From the NCBI RefSeq assembly GCF_019049655.1, contig NZ_JAFMOX010000065.1:186001-250000 (forward strand): a stretch of 64,000 bases of DNA, in the 5' to 3' direction. Position 1 is the stretch's first letter. The number at the start of each line of letters is the position of its first letter. The notes under the pieces are model-generated. The model saw nothing but the letters and a program-made list of their open reading frames with translations. It searched no databases and was not told where the DNA came from. The translations under genes were made by a program, and so were the position numbers. Shown here piece by piece: positions 28,091 through 37,111 of the stretch. The DNA comes from Rahnella rivi. GTDB taxonomy: Bacteria; Pseudomonadota; Gammaproteobacteria; Enterobacterales; Enterobacteriaceae.

Positions 28091-28304
28091 GTCCGTTCTC
28101 CCACCCGTCGGCCTGGCCGCAGATGATGTGTTATGTGAGGTACTTTTGCAGAGTAGGCAGGCGGATTTGTGAGTGGAACGTGATTTTTTGCAAAAGCTTT
28201 CACGCTATAACTGCGTAGCGAAATCAGAGCAGATAAAAGCTTATGGATGAGCGGGCTTCTCAGATGAAAAATTTTGCATGAGCGATTTTGAAGGAGATCA
28301 CAGT

Positions 28305-29384
28305 TTGAAAGGAAAGTTAAATATCCAGCAAATTGCCGACCAGACCGGGCTCTCAATCAGCACCGTTTCACGGGTTCTGGCCGGAAAAAATAACACCAGC
28401 AGCAAAGCACGCGATCGCGTGCTCGAATGTGCGAAATCACAGGGTGTTTTTAACGGGCTTTCAACCGGTCGCCTGATGCTCAACAACATCATGATTTTCG
28501 CCCCGGCCCGCGCTTTCGATGTACGCAGCGATATTTTTTACTACAAAGTGGTTCAGGGGATCCTGGCGGCGACGGCTCACCATGAAGTGCGGGTGCGCTA
28601 TTGCGCGATGGAAGAAGAAAATGCCAACGCGGCGTTGTTTATCGCCAAAATGACCGACCCGCTGACCGAAGCTGCCTTGCTGGTCGGTATCGACGATCCC
28701 CATATTCATCTGCTGGCGGCGGAAATGGGTAAACCCTGCGTGCTGGTGAACTGTCATGACCGGCACATGCGCCATGACAGCGTCAGCCCCGATCATCAGA
28801 GCATGGGGGATTTTGCCTGTGACTACCTGTTTTCACAGGGCCATCAGCACATCGTCACGCTGCAATGCCTGCGCCGACATACCATGGAACTGCGTCTGTG
28901 CGGCATCAAACAGGCCTTCACCCGTCACCATCAGACCTTCAGCGACAACCATCATCTGATCAACACATCAGGTTTTGGCGCGCAGGAAAGCGAACAGGCG
29001 TTACTCGAATATCTGGACGCTTTACCCATCGGACAACCGTTGCCGACAGCGATTCTGGCCGGGGGAGATTACATGGCGTCCGGCGTGGTAGCTGCGTTGA
29101 GTAAAAAAGGGATTTCGGTACCCGGTGATATCAGTGTGCTCAGCACCGACGGGTTTAATCTGGCGGAGATCCATGACGTCCTGCTCACTGCGGTGCACGT
29201 GCCGCGTGATGAGCTGGGAACCGAGGCTATCGCGCTGTTACAGCGACGCATGCTGCGCCCTGACGCGCCTTATACCAGCCAGCTGTTACAAGGGAAGCTG
29301 GTGGTGAGAGAATCGGTACGCAAGGCGTCTGGTCGCGCGGTGATCCCCCGTCCGCATCATCTTTATGATCAACCTGTTTTATGA
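28305..29384 (+). CDS. LacI-family transcriptional regulator
   Basis: A 359-aa repressor: N-terminal helix-turn-helix LNIQQIADQTGLSISTVSRVLAG, hinge, and a periplasmic-binding-protein-like sugar domain containing ILAGGDYMASGVVAALSKKG and ISVPGDISVLSTDG. TTG at 28305 is chosen as start because AAGGAG lies 8 nt upstream (28291-28296); an in-frame ATG at 28278 has no ribosome site. It is divergent from the MFS/GH31 operon, which it should regulate. Confidence 0.85.
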   Translation: MKGKLNIQQIADQTGLSISTVSRVLAGKNNTSSKARDRVLECAKSQGVFNGLSTGRLMLNNIMIFAPARAFDVRSDIFYYKVVQGILAATAHHEVRVRYCAMEEENANAALFIAKMTDPLTEAALLVGIDDPHIHLLAAEMGKPCVLVNCHDRHMRHDSVSPDHQSMGDFACDYLFSQGHQHIVTLQCLRRHTMELRLCGIKQAFTRHHQTFSDNHHLINTSGFGAQESEQALLEYLDALPIGQPLPTAILAGGDYMASGVVAALSKKGISVPGDISVLSTDGFNLAEIHDVLLTAVHVPRDELGTEAIALLQRRMLRPDAPYTSQLLQGKLVVRESVRKASGRAVIPRPHHLYDQPVL

Positions 29385-29555
29385 CCGGGGTATTGTGTAA
29401 CCCGCAGGCGGACAGATAAATCTCATCTTTCACGGGCAGGTTGTCGCGCGGTTCTATACTGAAAATTGATGACTAAACATTAGCCGCTTTTCACTATCAG
29501 AATATCCGAACACCTTTCTTTCACCTCCGGGTGACCCTTGATAAGGAGATTCACG

Positions 29556-30590
29556 ATGAAACACAGTTCCGCGAAACGTTACAACAGCGTCATCCCACCT
29601 TATATGCTCAACCGCATTATTGAACACGGCTCAGAACCTCAGCGCAGATGCGCAAAACAGACGCTGGTGCATGTTAATACCCTGATGGCCCAGCCTTACG
29701 CCAAACCGCAAAAGACGGTGACGGCCAAAGCGGGTCTGGTTGAGCGCGATATTTACGACGCCAAAAACACCACCCGCCTGCCGGGCGAATCCGTGCGAAA
29801 AGAAGGCCAGGCGAGTAACGGCGATGTCTCGGTGGATGAAGCCTATGATTATCTCGGCGTAACCTATGATTTCTTCTGGCAGGCGTATCAGCGAAACTCT
29901 CTCGACAATAAAGGACTGGCATTGCTCGGCACCGTTCATTACGACAAGGGCTATCAAAATGCCTTCTGGAACGGTCAGCAAATGGTATTTGGCGACGGTG
30001 ATGGGGAAATATTTAACCGCTTCACCATTGCTATCGACGTGGTTGGCCATGAACTTTCCCACGGTGTGACAGAAACAGAAGCCGGCCTGGAATATAACGG
30101 GCAATCCGGCGCGCTGAACGAATCGATGTCGGATGTGTTTGGCTCGCTGGTGAAACAGTTCCATCTGAAACAGACTGCCGATAAAGCCGACTGGATCATT
30201 GGTGAAGGATTACTGGCAAAAGGCATTCACGGCACCGGCCTGCGGTCGATGTCGCATCCCGGTACTGCGTATGATGATCCGCTGCTCGGCAAAGATCCGC
30301 AGCCTGCCGACATGAGCGGCTACGTCAACACCCGCGACGATAACGGCGGTGTGCACATCAATTCCGGCATCCCTAACCGCGCATTTTATCTGGCGGCGAC
30401 GACACTTGGCGGTAACGCGTGGGAACGCGCCGGTTATGTCTGGTATGACACGATCTGCGATAAGTCCCTGCCCAAAGACGCAGACTTTGTGACTTTTGCC
30501 CAACTGACGGTTCAGCATGCGGAAAAACGGTTTGACGCTTCTGTCGCTCAGGCGGTTCGTGAGGCCTGGGAGCAGGTTGGAGTGATGTAA
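29556..30590 (+). CDS. protealysin-like M4 metalloprotease
   Basis: A 344-aa zinc protease of the thermolysin family, in the short-propeptide protealysin group. There is no signal peptide; a short propeptide with SVIPPYML at residues 11-18 corresponds to the conserved PPL-type element. Zinc ligands and catalytic Glu are H165, E166 and H169 in HELSH and E189 in ALNESMSD; GGVHINSGIPNRAF supplies the second catalytic His. AAGGAG precedes ATG 29556. The emfourin inhibitor gene begins at the next base after the stop. Confidence 0.92.
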   Translation: MKHSSAKRYNSVIPPYMLNRIIEHGSEPQRRCAKQTLVHVNTLMAQPYAKPQKTVTAKAGLVERDIYDAKNTTRLPGESVRKEGQASNGDVSVDEAYDYLGVTYDFFWQAYQRNSLDNKGLALLGTVHYDKGYQNAFWNGQQMVFGDGDGEIFNRFTIAIDVVGHELSHGVTETEAGLEYNGQSGALNESMSDVFGSLVKQFHLKQTADKADWIIGEGLLAKGIHGTGLRSMSHPGTAYDDPLLGKDPQPADMSGYVNTRDDNGGVHINSGIPNRAFYLAATTLGGNAWERAGYVWYDTICDKSLPKDADFVTFAQLTVQHAEKRFDASVAQAVREAWEQVGVM

Positions 30591-30935
30591 ATGAAACCTT
30601 TAGATTCGCTGGAAAGTAATGCGGTGATTGAGATTTACCGCGAAGGCGGCATCGCGTTTATCCCCAAACTCAGCGGGCCGCGCAGGGTCGAGCTTGCAGG
30701 AATGAGCGATGACAAACGGCAGCAAATTTGCCAGCTCATCAACCAGGCCATGCCCTTCGCTCAGGAAAAAGAAAACGCCGGTCGCGGTGACCAGCGTTAT
30801 TTCCGTATTGAGATTTACGTCGAATCGGCCGAGCATTCTGCCAGTCTGGTGGTGATTATTCCCGAAACCGAAGCCCCGGAAGCGCTGGTGAATTTATGGA
30901 AACAGGCTCAGCCCGATGATCATCCCTCTGAATAA
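30591..30935 (+). CDS. emfourin-like inhibitor of M4 protease
   Basis: A 114-aa acidic protein starting directly after the protealysin stop codon. Size, position and sequence (VIEIYREGGIAFIPKLSGPRRVEL, and YFRIEIYVESAEHSASLVV) fit emfourin, the protealysin inhibitor described from Serratia. Translation is presumably coupled, so protease and inhibitor are made together. The last 16 bp overlap the convergent yfgJ gene. Confidence 0.85.
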   Translation: MKPLDSLESNAVIEIYREGGIAFIPKLSGPRRVELAGMSDDKRQQICQLINQAMPFAQEKENAGRGDQRYFRIEIYVESAEHSASLVVIIPETEAPEALVNLWKQAQPDDHPSE

Positions 30936-31153
30936 GGGGAATACGTAAACAGCACCCGTTTTTTAGATACCATCCCGTGCCCGTTTTGGCAGAAATAGTC
31001 GACCGCGCCGCAGGCTTTCAGCTCCTGCAACGGTTGCTGACAATCCGGGCATAACGCCGTTTGATTATATTCTGTGCCGCAGGCGTCGCAGCGAAAGTGA
31101 CCGCTCACCCAACTCATTGGCTGCTCACAAACCGGACAATATGCTTCCATCAT
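30920..31153 (-). CDS. yfgJ: zinc-ribbon protein YfgJ
   Basis: A 77-aa protein with zinc-ribbon cysteine pairs CPVC...CDAC and CPDC...CQNGHG, matching YfgJ (DUF1407), which sits beside der in E. coli. Function unknown; nucleic-acid or protein binding is possible. An internal ATG one codon later is an alternative start. It follows the AEC transporter gene by 9 bp. Confidence 0.85.
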   Translation of the reverse strand: MMEAYCPVCEQPMSWVSGHFRCDACGTEYNQTALCPDCQQPLQELKACGAVDYFCQNGHGMVSKKRVLFTYSPYSEG

Positions 31154-31162
31154 GCCTCTCCT

Positions 31163-32119
31163 TTAAATGACCCCGAGCGTCCGTAATAAATACAGGCCCA
31201 GCGCGGTGGTAAAAAATGATCCCAACGTCGTGACCGCAATAATGTTCGCCGCCAGCGTGGCATTTCCGCCCATGGCGCGGGTCATTACGTAGCTGCCTGC
31301 GGCCGTGGGCGTGCAGGAAAAAAGAAAAATGACGCCAAGCGCCGCGCCGCGAAAACCAAAAGCCCATGCGCCCAGTGTCATCAGCGCAGGCACAAATACC
31401 ACACGCGAGGCGGATGACCAGGCGGCCACATTCGAACTGCGAAACATCGCCCGCCAGTCAAGGCTGGCACCGGCGCACAACATCGCCAGCGGCAGCGCCA
31501 TGCCGGAGATGAACGCGCCGGTACTGGCAAGCGTTGCCGGCATCGGCAGATGGCTGTGCTGGAATGCCAGCCCCAGCACCAGGCCAATAATCAGCGGATT
31601 GGTCAGGATACCGTGCAACACAGGCCGTATTCCGATGCGCTTACCCTGCCCGCCCTGCAAACTGCGGGTCAATGTAATCACCGACAGCACGTTGAACAAG
31701 ATCACCGTCACTGCCAGATACATCGAGCCGAGTGCAATGCCTTCACTGCCGAAGGCCAGCGACGCATAGGCCAGCCCTGCGATGCCGGTATTCGCGCGAA
31801 ATCCGCCCTGCACAAAAATGCCGCGCTCACGCGGATCTTTCACCAGCTTTAGCGCAACCAGTTCCAGCAGCAGGAAAGACACCACTGTCGCCACGCCACC
31901 ATAAATCGCCAGCGGCAGGTTAGAACCCGAAGAATCATGCCCTTGCGCCACACTGAAAAAGAGCAGGCAAGGTAACGCGATATTGAAAACAAGCCGGCTG
32001 GCTTTCTCATTAAAACTGTCGTCCATCAGGCCGGTACGGCGTAAAACCATGCCTAACAACAAAATCAGTAAATTTGGCACCGTTACGCCAAATGCAAAAC
32101 TCCAGGTCTGCCAAAACAT
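31163..32119 (-). CDS. AEC family (auxin efflux carrier-like) transporter
   Basis: A 318-aa inner-membrane protein with about ten helices. PNLLILLLGMVLRRTG near the N-terminus, RANTGIAGLAYASLAFG, NPLIIGLVLGL and ASSASRVVFVPALM follow the AEC pattern; members export or import small organic acids, including malate and auxins. The start at 32119 has AAGGA 9 nt upstream. It is inserted between der and yfgJ relative to E. coli, on the same strand. Substrate unknown. Confidence 0.85.
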   Translation of the reverse strand: MFWQTWSFAFGVTVPNLLILLLGMVLRRTGLMDDSFNEKASRLVFNIALPCLLFFSVAQGHDSSGSNLPLAIYGGVATVVSFLLLELVALKLVKDPRERGIFVQGGFRANTGIAGLAYASLAFGSEGIALGSMYLAVTVILFNVLSVITLTRSLQGGQGKRIGIRPVLHGILTNPLIIGLVLGLAFQHSHLPMPATLASTGAFISGMALPLAMLCAGASLDWRAMFRSSNVAAWSSASRVVFVPALMTLGAWAFGFRGAALGVIFLFSCTPTAAGSYVMTRAMGGNATLAANIIAVTTLGSFFTTALGLYLLRTLGVI

Positions 32120-32183
32120 CCAGCCAGTTCCTTGCGAAAAGTGGGGCAAAAAAATGGGGTACATTTTCATGCACCCCATCAGT

Positions 32184-33668
32184 TTAGGATTTGTTTTTCA
32201 GATGCTGCAGAAGGCGTCGACGTTTACGCTGCTGGTGTGGTGACAGCGTGTTTTTCTTGCCTTCATACGGGTTCTCACCCTCTTTAAACTGGATGCGGAT
32301 AGGCGTTCCCATCACTTTCAATGAACGGCGGAAATAGTTCATCAGATAGCGTTTGTAGGAGTCAGCCAGATCTTTCACCTGGTTACCGTGGATAACCACG
32401 ATCGGCGGGTTATACCCCCCGGCGTGAGCATATTTCAACTTCACACGACGGCCATTAACCAGCGGTGGCTGATGATCGTCCGCCGCCATCTGCATGATAC
32501 GGGTCAGCATGGAAGTGCTCACTCGCGTGGTCGCGCAGGTGTAGGCTTCGATCACTGACTCAAACAGATTGCCCACGCCGCTGCCGTGCAGGGCCGAGAT
32601 GAAGTGGATTCGGGCGAAGTCGACAAAGCCAAGGCGCAGATCCAGCTGGTCTTTCACCTGTGCACGCGCATCTTCACTCATGCCATCCCATTTGTTCACC
32701 ACAATCAGCAGTGAGCGCCCACTATTGAGGATGAACCCCAGCAGTGAAAGGTCCTGATCGGAAATGCCGTCGCGGGCATCAATCACCAGCATCACGACGT
32801 TCGCGTCTTCAATTGCTTTCAGGGTTTTGATGACGGAGAATTTCTCAACGGTTTCAGTAACTTTACCGCGCTTACGCACGCCGGCAGTATCGATCAGAAC
32901 GTATTCACGCTCGTCACGCACCATCGGAATATAAATACTGTCACGGGTGGTCCCCGGCATGTCGTAAACCACGACACGCTCTTCCCCCAGAATACGGTTA
33001 GTCAGTGTGGACTTACCTACGTTAGGACGCCCGACAATAGCCAATTTGATTGGCAGGGACTGCGGATCAAAGTCGTCTTCTTCGTCTTCCGGGATTTCAT
33101 CACCGGTCGCTTCTTGTTCTGCCCAGTAAGCGGCGTTAGCCTCTTCTTCCGTCAGTTCGACTTCTTCCGGCTTTTCACCGACAAACGGGATCAGCACGTG
33201 TTCAATCAGCTGCGCCACACCACGGCCATGAGAAGCCGCGATCGGGTAGACTTCGCCTAAACCCAGTGAGTAGAAATCGCCGACGGCGCTGTCCGGGTCA
33301 ATACCGTCGGTTTTGTTCGCGACCAGGAAAGTGGATTTTTCACGGCTGCGAAGATGTTGGGCAATGCCCTGATCGGCAGGCATCAGGCCCGCGCGCGCAT
33401 CGACCATGAAAAGCACGATGTCCGCTTCTTCGATTGCCAGCAATGACTGGCCAGCCATGCGGGTTTCAACGCCGTCTTCGGTACCGTCGATACCGCCGGT
33501 ATCCACGATGATGAATTCATTACCCTCAATCTCAGCACGACCATACTTGCGGTCACGCGTTAGCCCCGGGAAATCCGCAACCAGCGCATCGCGCGTCTTG
33601 GTCAAACGGTTAAATAAAGTGGATTTACCCACATTCGGGCGCCCAACAAGCGCAACGACAGGTATCAT
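32184..33668 (-). CDS. der: GTPase Der (EngA)
   Basis: A 494-aa essential GTPase for 50S ribosome assembly (E. coli 490 aa). It has two tandem G domains, each with the P-loop GRPNVGKST (residues 8 and about 212), DTGG or DTAG switch motifs and NKTD / NKWD specificity motifs, then a KH-like domain rich in Arg and Lys at the C-terminus. Confidence 0.97.
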   Translation of the reverse strand: MIPVVALVGRPNVGKSTLFNRLTKTRDALVADFPGLTRDRKYGRAEIEGNEFIIVDTGGIDGTEDGVETRMAGQSLLAIEEADIVLFMVDARAGLMPADQGIAQHLRSREKSTFLVANKTDGIDPDSAVGDFYSLGLGEVYPIAASHGRGVAQLIEHVLIPFVGEKPEEVELTEEEANAAYWAEQEATGDEIPEDEEDDFDPQSLPIKLAIVGRPNVGKSTLTNRILGEERVVVYDMPGTTRDSIYIPMVRDEREYVLIDTAGVRKRGKVTETVEKFSVIKTLKAIEDANVVMLVIDARDGISDQDLSLLGFILNSGRSLLIVVNKWDGMSEDARAQVKDQLDLRLGFVDFARIHFISALHGSGVGNLFESVIEAYTCATTRVSTSMLTRIMQMAADDHQPPLVNGRRVKLKYAHAGGYNPPIVVIHGNQVKDLADSYKRYLMNYFRRSLKVMGTPIRIQFKEGENPYEGKKNTLSPHQQRKRRRLLQHLKNKS

Positions 33669-33799
33669 TTTGAAGCCTCAGTGTTTTTATTTATAGCTAA
33701 ACGCAAATAGTCTGCAGCCCTTCACTTCTGGACAAACAGCTATAATTCAATTTGTTACAGCGCAATTAGATCGAAAAATTGCACGGTTTTCAGAATACG

Positions 33800-33833
33800 A
33801 AACGGCCCCTGAGCAATTCAGGAGCCGTTTTTA
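33800..33833 (-). terminator. terminator after bamB
   Basis: AAACGGC-CCTGA pairs with TCAGG-GCCGTTT with one internal mismatch, in the 209-bp gap between bamB and der. T-tracts are usable on both strands. Confidence 0.75.
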
Positions 33834-33877
33834 AGCCCGCGATCAAACGATCTCAGGGCCAGACGCCGGGCGCGATA

Positions 33878-35059
33878 TTAGCGGGTGAAGGAGTAAACTT
33901 CGCCACCTTTCGCCTGCACGACCAGCTTGTCACTTGCCACAATCGGCGCACTCAGGAAGCCATCGCTGTCGACTTTCTGCTGAGCAACGAAACGACCATC
34001 TGTGGTATTGATCCAGTGCAGGTAACCTTCGGAATCACCCACCACGATATACCCATTATACAGCACTGGCGCGGTGAGATTACGGTGCAACAGATCACTT
34101 TGACGCCACAGGCTAACGCCGCCTTGCGTATCAAGCGCCATTACACGGTCATCCTGATCGACCATGTAGATACGGCCGCTGTCGACGATAATGTCATTGA
34201 CAGAGCCCACATCACGTTTCCACATGACCTGACCTGAACGCAGATCCATGGCCACCAGATTACCGTTGTAAGCCAGCGCATAAACAACGCCATCAACGAT
34301 AACCGGCGTAGTATCCACGTCACTCAGACGATCGATTTCTGTCGTCCCGGTGGTTTGTGAAATACGTTGCTGCCAGATTAACTGACCTTCTTTCATCAGC
34401 ACTGCGCTGACACGGCCGTTATCACCGCCGACAATCGCTGCGCCAAACGCCACTGCCGGGGCTGACTCGCCGCGCAGGGACAGGGTTGGCATATCGAGGT
34501 TAGCAGTCCACTGCACGGTACCGTCAGATTCGCTCAGCCCCTGCAACATCCCGTTGCCGGTATGTACCAGCACTAAGCCATCGCTGACCACAGGCCGGGA
34601 CAGTGCTTCGCCCGCCACTTTGGTCTGCCATGCCACTGTACCGTCTTCGGTATTCAGCGCATAAACAACCGCTTTTTCACTGCCGACATACACATGGCCG
34701 CCAGAAACAGTCAGACCGCCGGACAGTTGTGCTGAACGGTTGCTGGAGAAGAAACCTGTTTTTTCAGACAGGTTAACACTCCACTTTTCTTTACCGCTGT
34801 CAGCATCCAGTGCTTTCACGATGCCAAAACGATCGGCTGCGTAAATGGTGCTGTCCTGCCAGGCCGGACGCAGGTGGGAGTAGAAATCGCCTACACCGTC
34901 GCCTACGGATTTGCTCCAGACCTGAGTCGGAGTAAATTGATTTTCAACTTTTGGCAGCGGGGACATTTTGACAACATCTTCTTCGCTGTTAAACAATGAA
35001 CAGCCACTCAGCAGGGCAACAGAAACCCATCCTACCAAGAGTGTTTTACGCAATTGCAT
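33878..35059 (-). CDS. bamB: outer-membrane assembly lipoprotein BamB
   Basis: A 393-aa lipoprotein of the BAM complex that inserts beta-barrel proteins (E. coli 392 aa). Signal peptide with lipobox LLSGC, then an eight-bladed PQQ-type propeller with repeats such as VYALNTEDGTVAWQTKV and VMALDTQGGVSLWRQ. It follows yfgM by 11 bp. Confidence 0.96.
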   Translation of the reverse strand: MQLRKTLLVGWVSVALLSGCSLFNSEEDVVKMSPLPKVENQFTPTQVWSKSVGDGVGDFYSHLRPAWQDSTIYAADRFGIVKALDADSGKEKWSVNLSEKTGFFSSNRSAQLSGGLTVSGGHVYVGSEKAVVYALNTEDGTVAWQTKVAGEALSRPVVSDGLVLVHTGNGMLQGLSESDGTVQWTANLDMPTLSLRGESAPAVAFGAAIVGGDNGRVSAVLMKEGQLIWQQRISQTTGTTEIDRLSDVDTTPVIVDGVVYALAYNGNLVAMDLRSGQVMWKRDVGSVNDIIVDSGRIYMVDQDDRVMALDTQGGVSLWRQSDLLHRNLTAPVLYNGYIVVGDSEGYLHWINTTDGRFVAQQKVDSDGFLSAPIVASDKLVVQAKGGEVYSFTR

Positions 35060-35070
35060 CGGGGTTCCCC

Positions 35071-35691
35071 TTAGCTGGCTAAGTTGTTCAATTTCATACG
35101 CAGCATCGTTTGCAGCGTTTGAGAGGGTTTAGATTCCAGACCTTTGCTGAAGGCTTCACGAGCCCCTTTCGCATCGCCTTTTGCGAGCAGAACATCACCG
35201 CGGATGCCTTGCTGCATTGCTGTCCAGCCTTCACCCTTCACGCCATCTAACGTTTTGAGTGCATCATCAAATTTGCCTTGCTGCATCTGGACACGTGCCA
35301 GACGTAAGTTCACCAGCGAGCGTAAATTGTCTTCTTTGGCCTGACTTTGCCCCTGAAGAAGCTGCTTCTCAGCATTCGCGAAATCTTTGATTTCGACAAA
35401 GTGATCGGCCAGTTGCAGAGCGGCAAACACACCGTAGTTATTGTCATTGCTCTGACCAAACTTTTCCAGCTCAGCCACGCCTTGCGGATTTTTGCTGGTC
35501 AGCGCCTGATTCGCTTTCTGGAAAGACGCAGAAGCTTCCGTCAAAGCGGAATCCTGATGGCTCTGCCAGACACGCCAGCCGCCCAGGGCGACAATACCCA
35601 GAACAACGCCGATGGCCAGCGCTTTACCGTTCTCGGCAAAGAAGCGACGTACAGCATCAACCTGTTCATTCTCAGTGGTATAGACTTCCAC
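35071..35691 (-). CDS. yfgM: YfgM, TPR-containing ancillary SecYEG translocon subunit
   Basis: A 206-aa inner-membrane protein, equal in length to E. coli YfgM when started at GTG 35691, which has AAGGA just upstream. A short cytoplasmic N-terminus (RRFFAENGKAL) is followed by one helix (AIGVVLGIVALGGW) and a periplasmic TPR region. It associates with PpiD at the translocon. Confidence 0.93.
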   Translation of the reverse strand: MEVYTTENEQVDAVRRFFAENGKALAIGVVLGIVALGGWRVWQSHQDSALTEASASFQKANQALTSKNPQGVAELEKFGQSNDNNYGVFAALQLADHFVEIKDFANAEKQLLQGQSQAKEDNLRSLVNLRLARVQMQQGKFDDALKTLDGVKGEGWTAMQQGIRGDVLLAKGDAKGAREAFSKGLESKPSQTLQTMLRMKLNNLAS

Positions 35692-35704
35692 AGTGTCCTT
35701 CTCC

Positions 35705-36979
35705 TTAACCCAACATCGAGGCCAGACGCACAGCAACATCACTCTGCGTCAGCGTTTCTTGCGTTCCAGTCTGCAGGTCTTTGATCACAACCTGCTGGTT
35801 AGCGACTTCATCTTCGCCTAATACCAGGGCAACTCGCGCACCCCATTTATCTGCACGGGCGAATTGCTTCTTAAAGTTTCCGCCACCGTAGTTAGTCATC
35901 ACTTTCAGCTCCGGCAGCGCATCACGCAGTGTCTCAGCCAGTTTAATGGCTGCACCTTGCGTTCCTGCTCCCGAAGAAATGACGTAAGCATCCACCGTCG
36001 CAGGGGCTTTGAAGTCCGGGTTTACGGCCTGAACCAGTAACACCAGACGCTCCAGACCCATCGCAAAACCGACAGCAGGGGTTGCTCGCCCGCCTAATTG
36101 TTCAACCAGCCCGTCGTAACGGCCACCGGCACAAACAGTACCTTGTGCGCCAAGGCTGCTGGTTACCCATTCGAACACGGTGCGGTTGTAATAATCCAGA
36201 CCGCGCACAAGTCGCTGATTAACCGTATATGGGATACCAGACTGCTCTAAAAGTTCACACAGACCTGCAAAGTGTTCTCTTGATTCTTCATCAAGATAGT
36301 CACCCAGTTGCGGAGCATCATTCAATAATGCCTGGATATCCGGATTTTTGGAGTCCAGAACGCGCAGCGGGTTGCTGTACATGCGACGTTTGCAGTCTTC
36401 ATCCAGCTTGTCTTTATGCTGCTCCAGGAAAGCCACCAGCGCATCGCGATAGTTGGCGCGGGCTTCCAGTGAACCAATTGAGTTCAGTTCAAGCGTCACG
36501 TGTTCAGAAATGCCCAGCGCACGCCACCAGCGCGCACTCAGCAGGATCAGCTCCGCGTCGATGTCCGGGCCCTGCAGGCCAAAGACTTCCACACCTAACT
36601 GATTAAACTGACGATAGCGGCCTTTTTGCGGGCGCTCGTAGCGGAACATCGGGCCGATGTACCACAGACGTTGTTCCTGATTGTACAGCAGACCATGTTC
36701 GATACCGGCGCGCACACAGCCCGCCGTGCCTTCAGGGCGCAGCGTCAGGCTTTCACCGTTGCGATCCTCAAAGGTATACATTTCTTTTTCCACGACATCG
36801 GTCACTTCGCCGATCGCGCGTTTAAACAATGGGGTCTGCTCTACAATCGGCATACGGATTTCGCTGTAGCCGTAACCACTGAGTACCTGTTTCAAAGTAC
36901 CTTCGATACGCTGCCACAGCGCAGTGTCTTCCGGCAGGTAGTCGTTCATGCCGCGAATGGCCTGGATATTCTTTGCCAC
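35705..36979 (-). CDS. hisS: histidyl-tRNA synthetase
   Basis: A 424-aa class II tRNA synthetase (E. coli 424 aa). Motif 2 region FRYERPQKGRYRQFNQLG, motif LRPEGTAGCVRA, the histidine-binding LVRGLDYYNRT and GGRYDGLVEQLGG, and a C-terminal anticodon domain are all visible. It lies 13 bp before yfgM in an operon. Confidence 0.97.
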   Translation of the reverse strand: MAKNIQAIRGMNDYLPEDTALWQRIEGTLKQVLSGYGYSEIRMPIVEQTPLFKRAIGEVTDVVEKEMYTFEDRNGESLTLRPEGTAGCVRAGIEHGLLYNQEQRLWYIGPMFRYERPQKGRYRQFNQLGVEVFGLQGPDIDAELILLSARWWRALGISEHVTLELNSIGSLEARANYRDALVAFLEQHKDKLDEDCKRRMYSNPLRVLDSKNPDIQALLNDAPQLGDYLDEESREHFAGLCELLEQSGIPYTVNQRLVRGLDYYNRTVFEWVTSSLGAQGTVCAGGRYDGLVEQLGGRATPAVGFAMGLERLVLLVQAVNPDFKAPATVDAYVISSGAGTQGAAIKLAETLRDALPELKVMTNYGGGNFKKQFARADKWGARVALVLGEDEVANQQVVIKDLQTGTQETLTQSDVAVRLASMLG

Positions 36980-37111
36980 GTCAGTTCTCTATCGTTTTAT
37001 AAAAAATGAACCCGATTATAGGGGGTTTGTGTCCTGCGGTTCAACGCACAACGCCGTCACCCCTGTCGGGTTCAATATAATGCAGATGTACTCTGACACC
37101 CGCAACCGATG

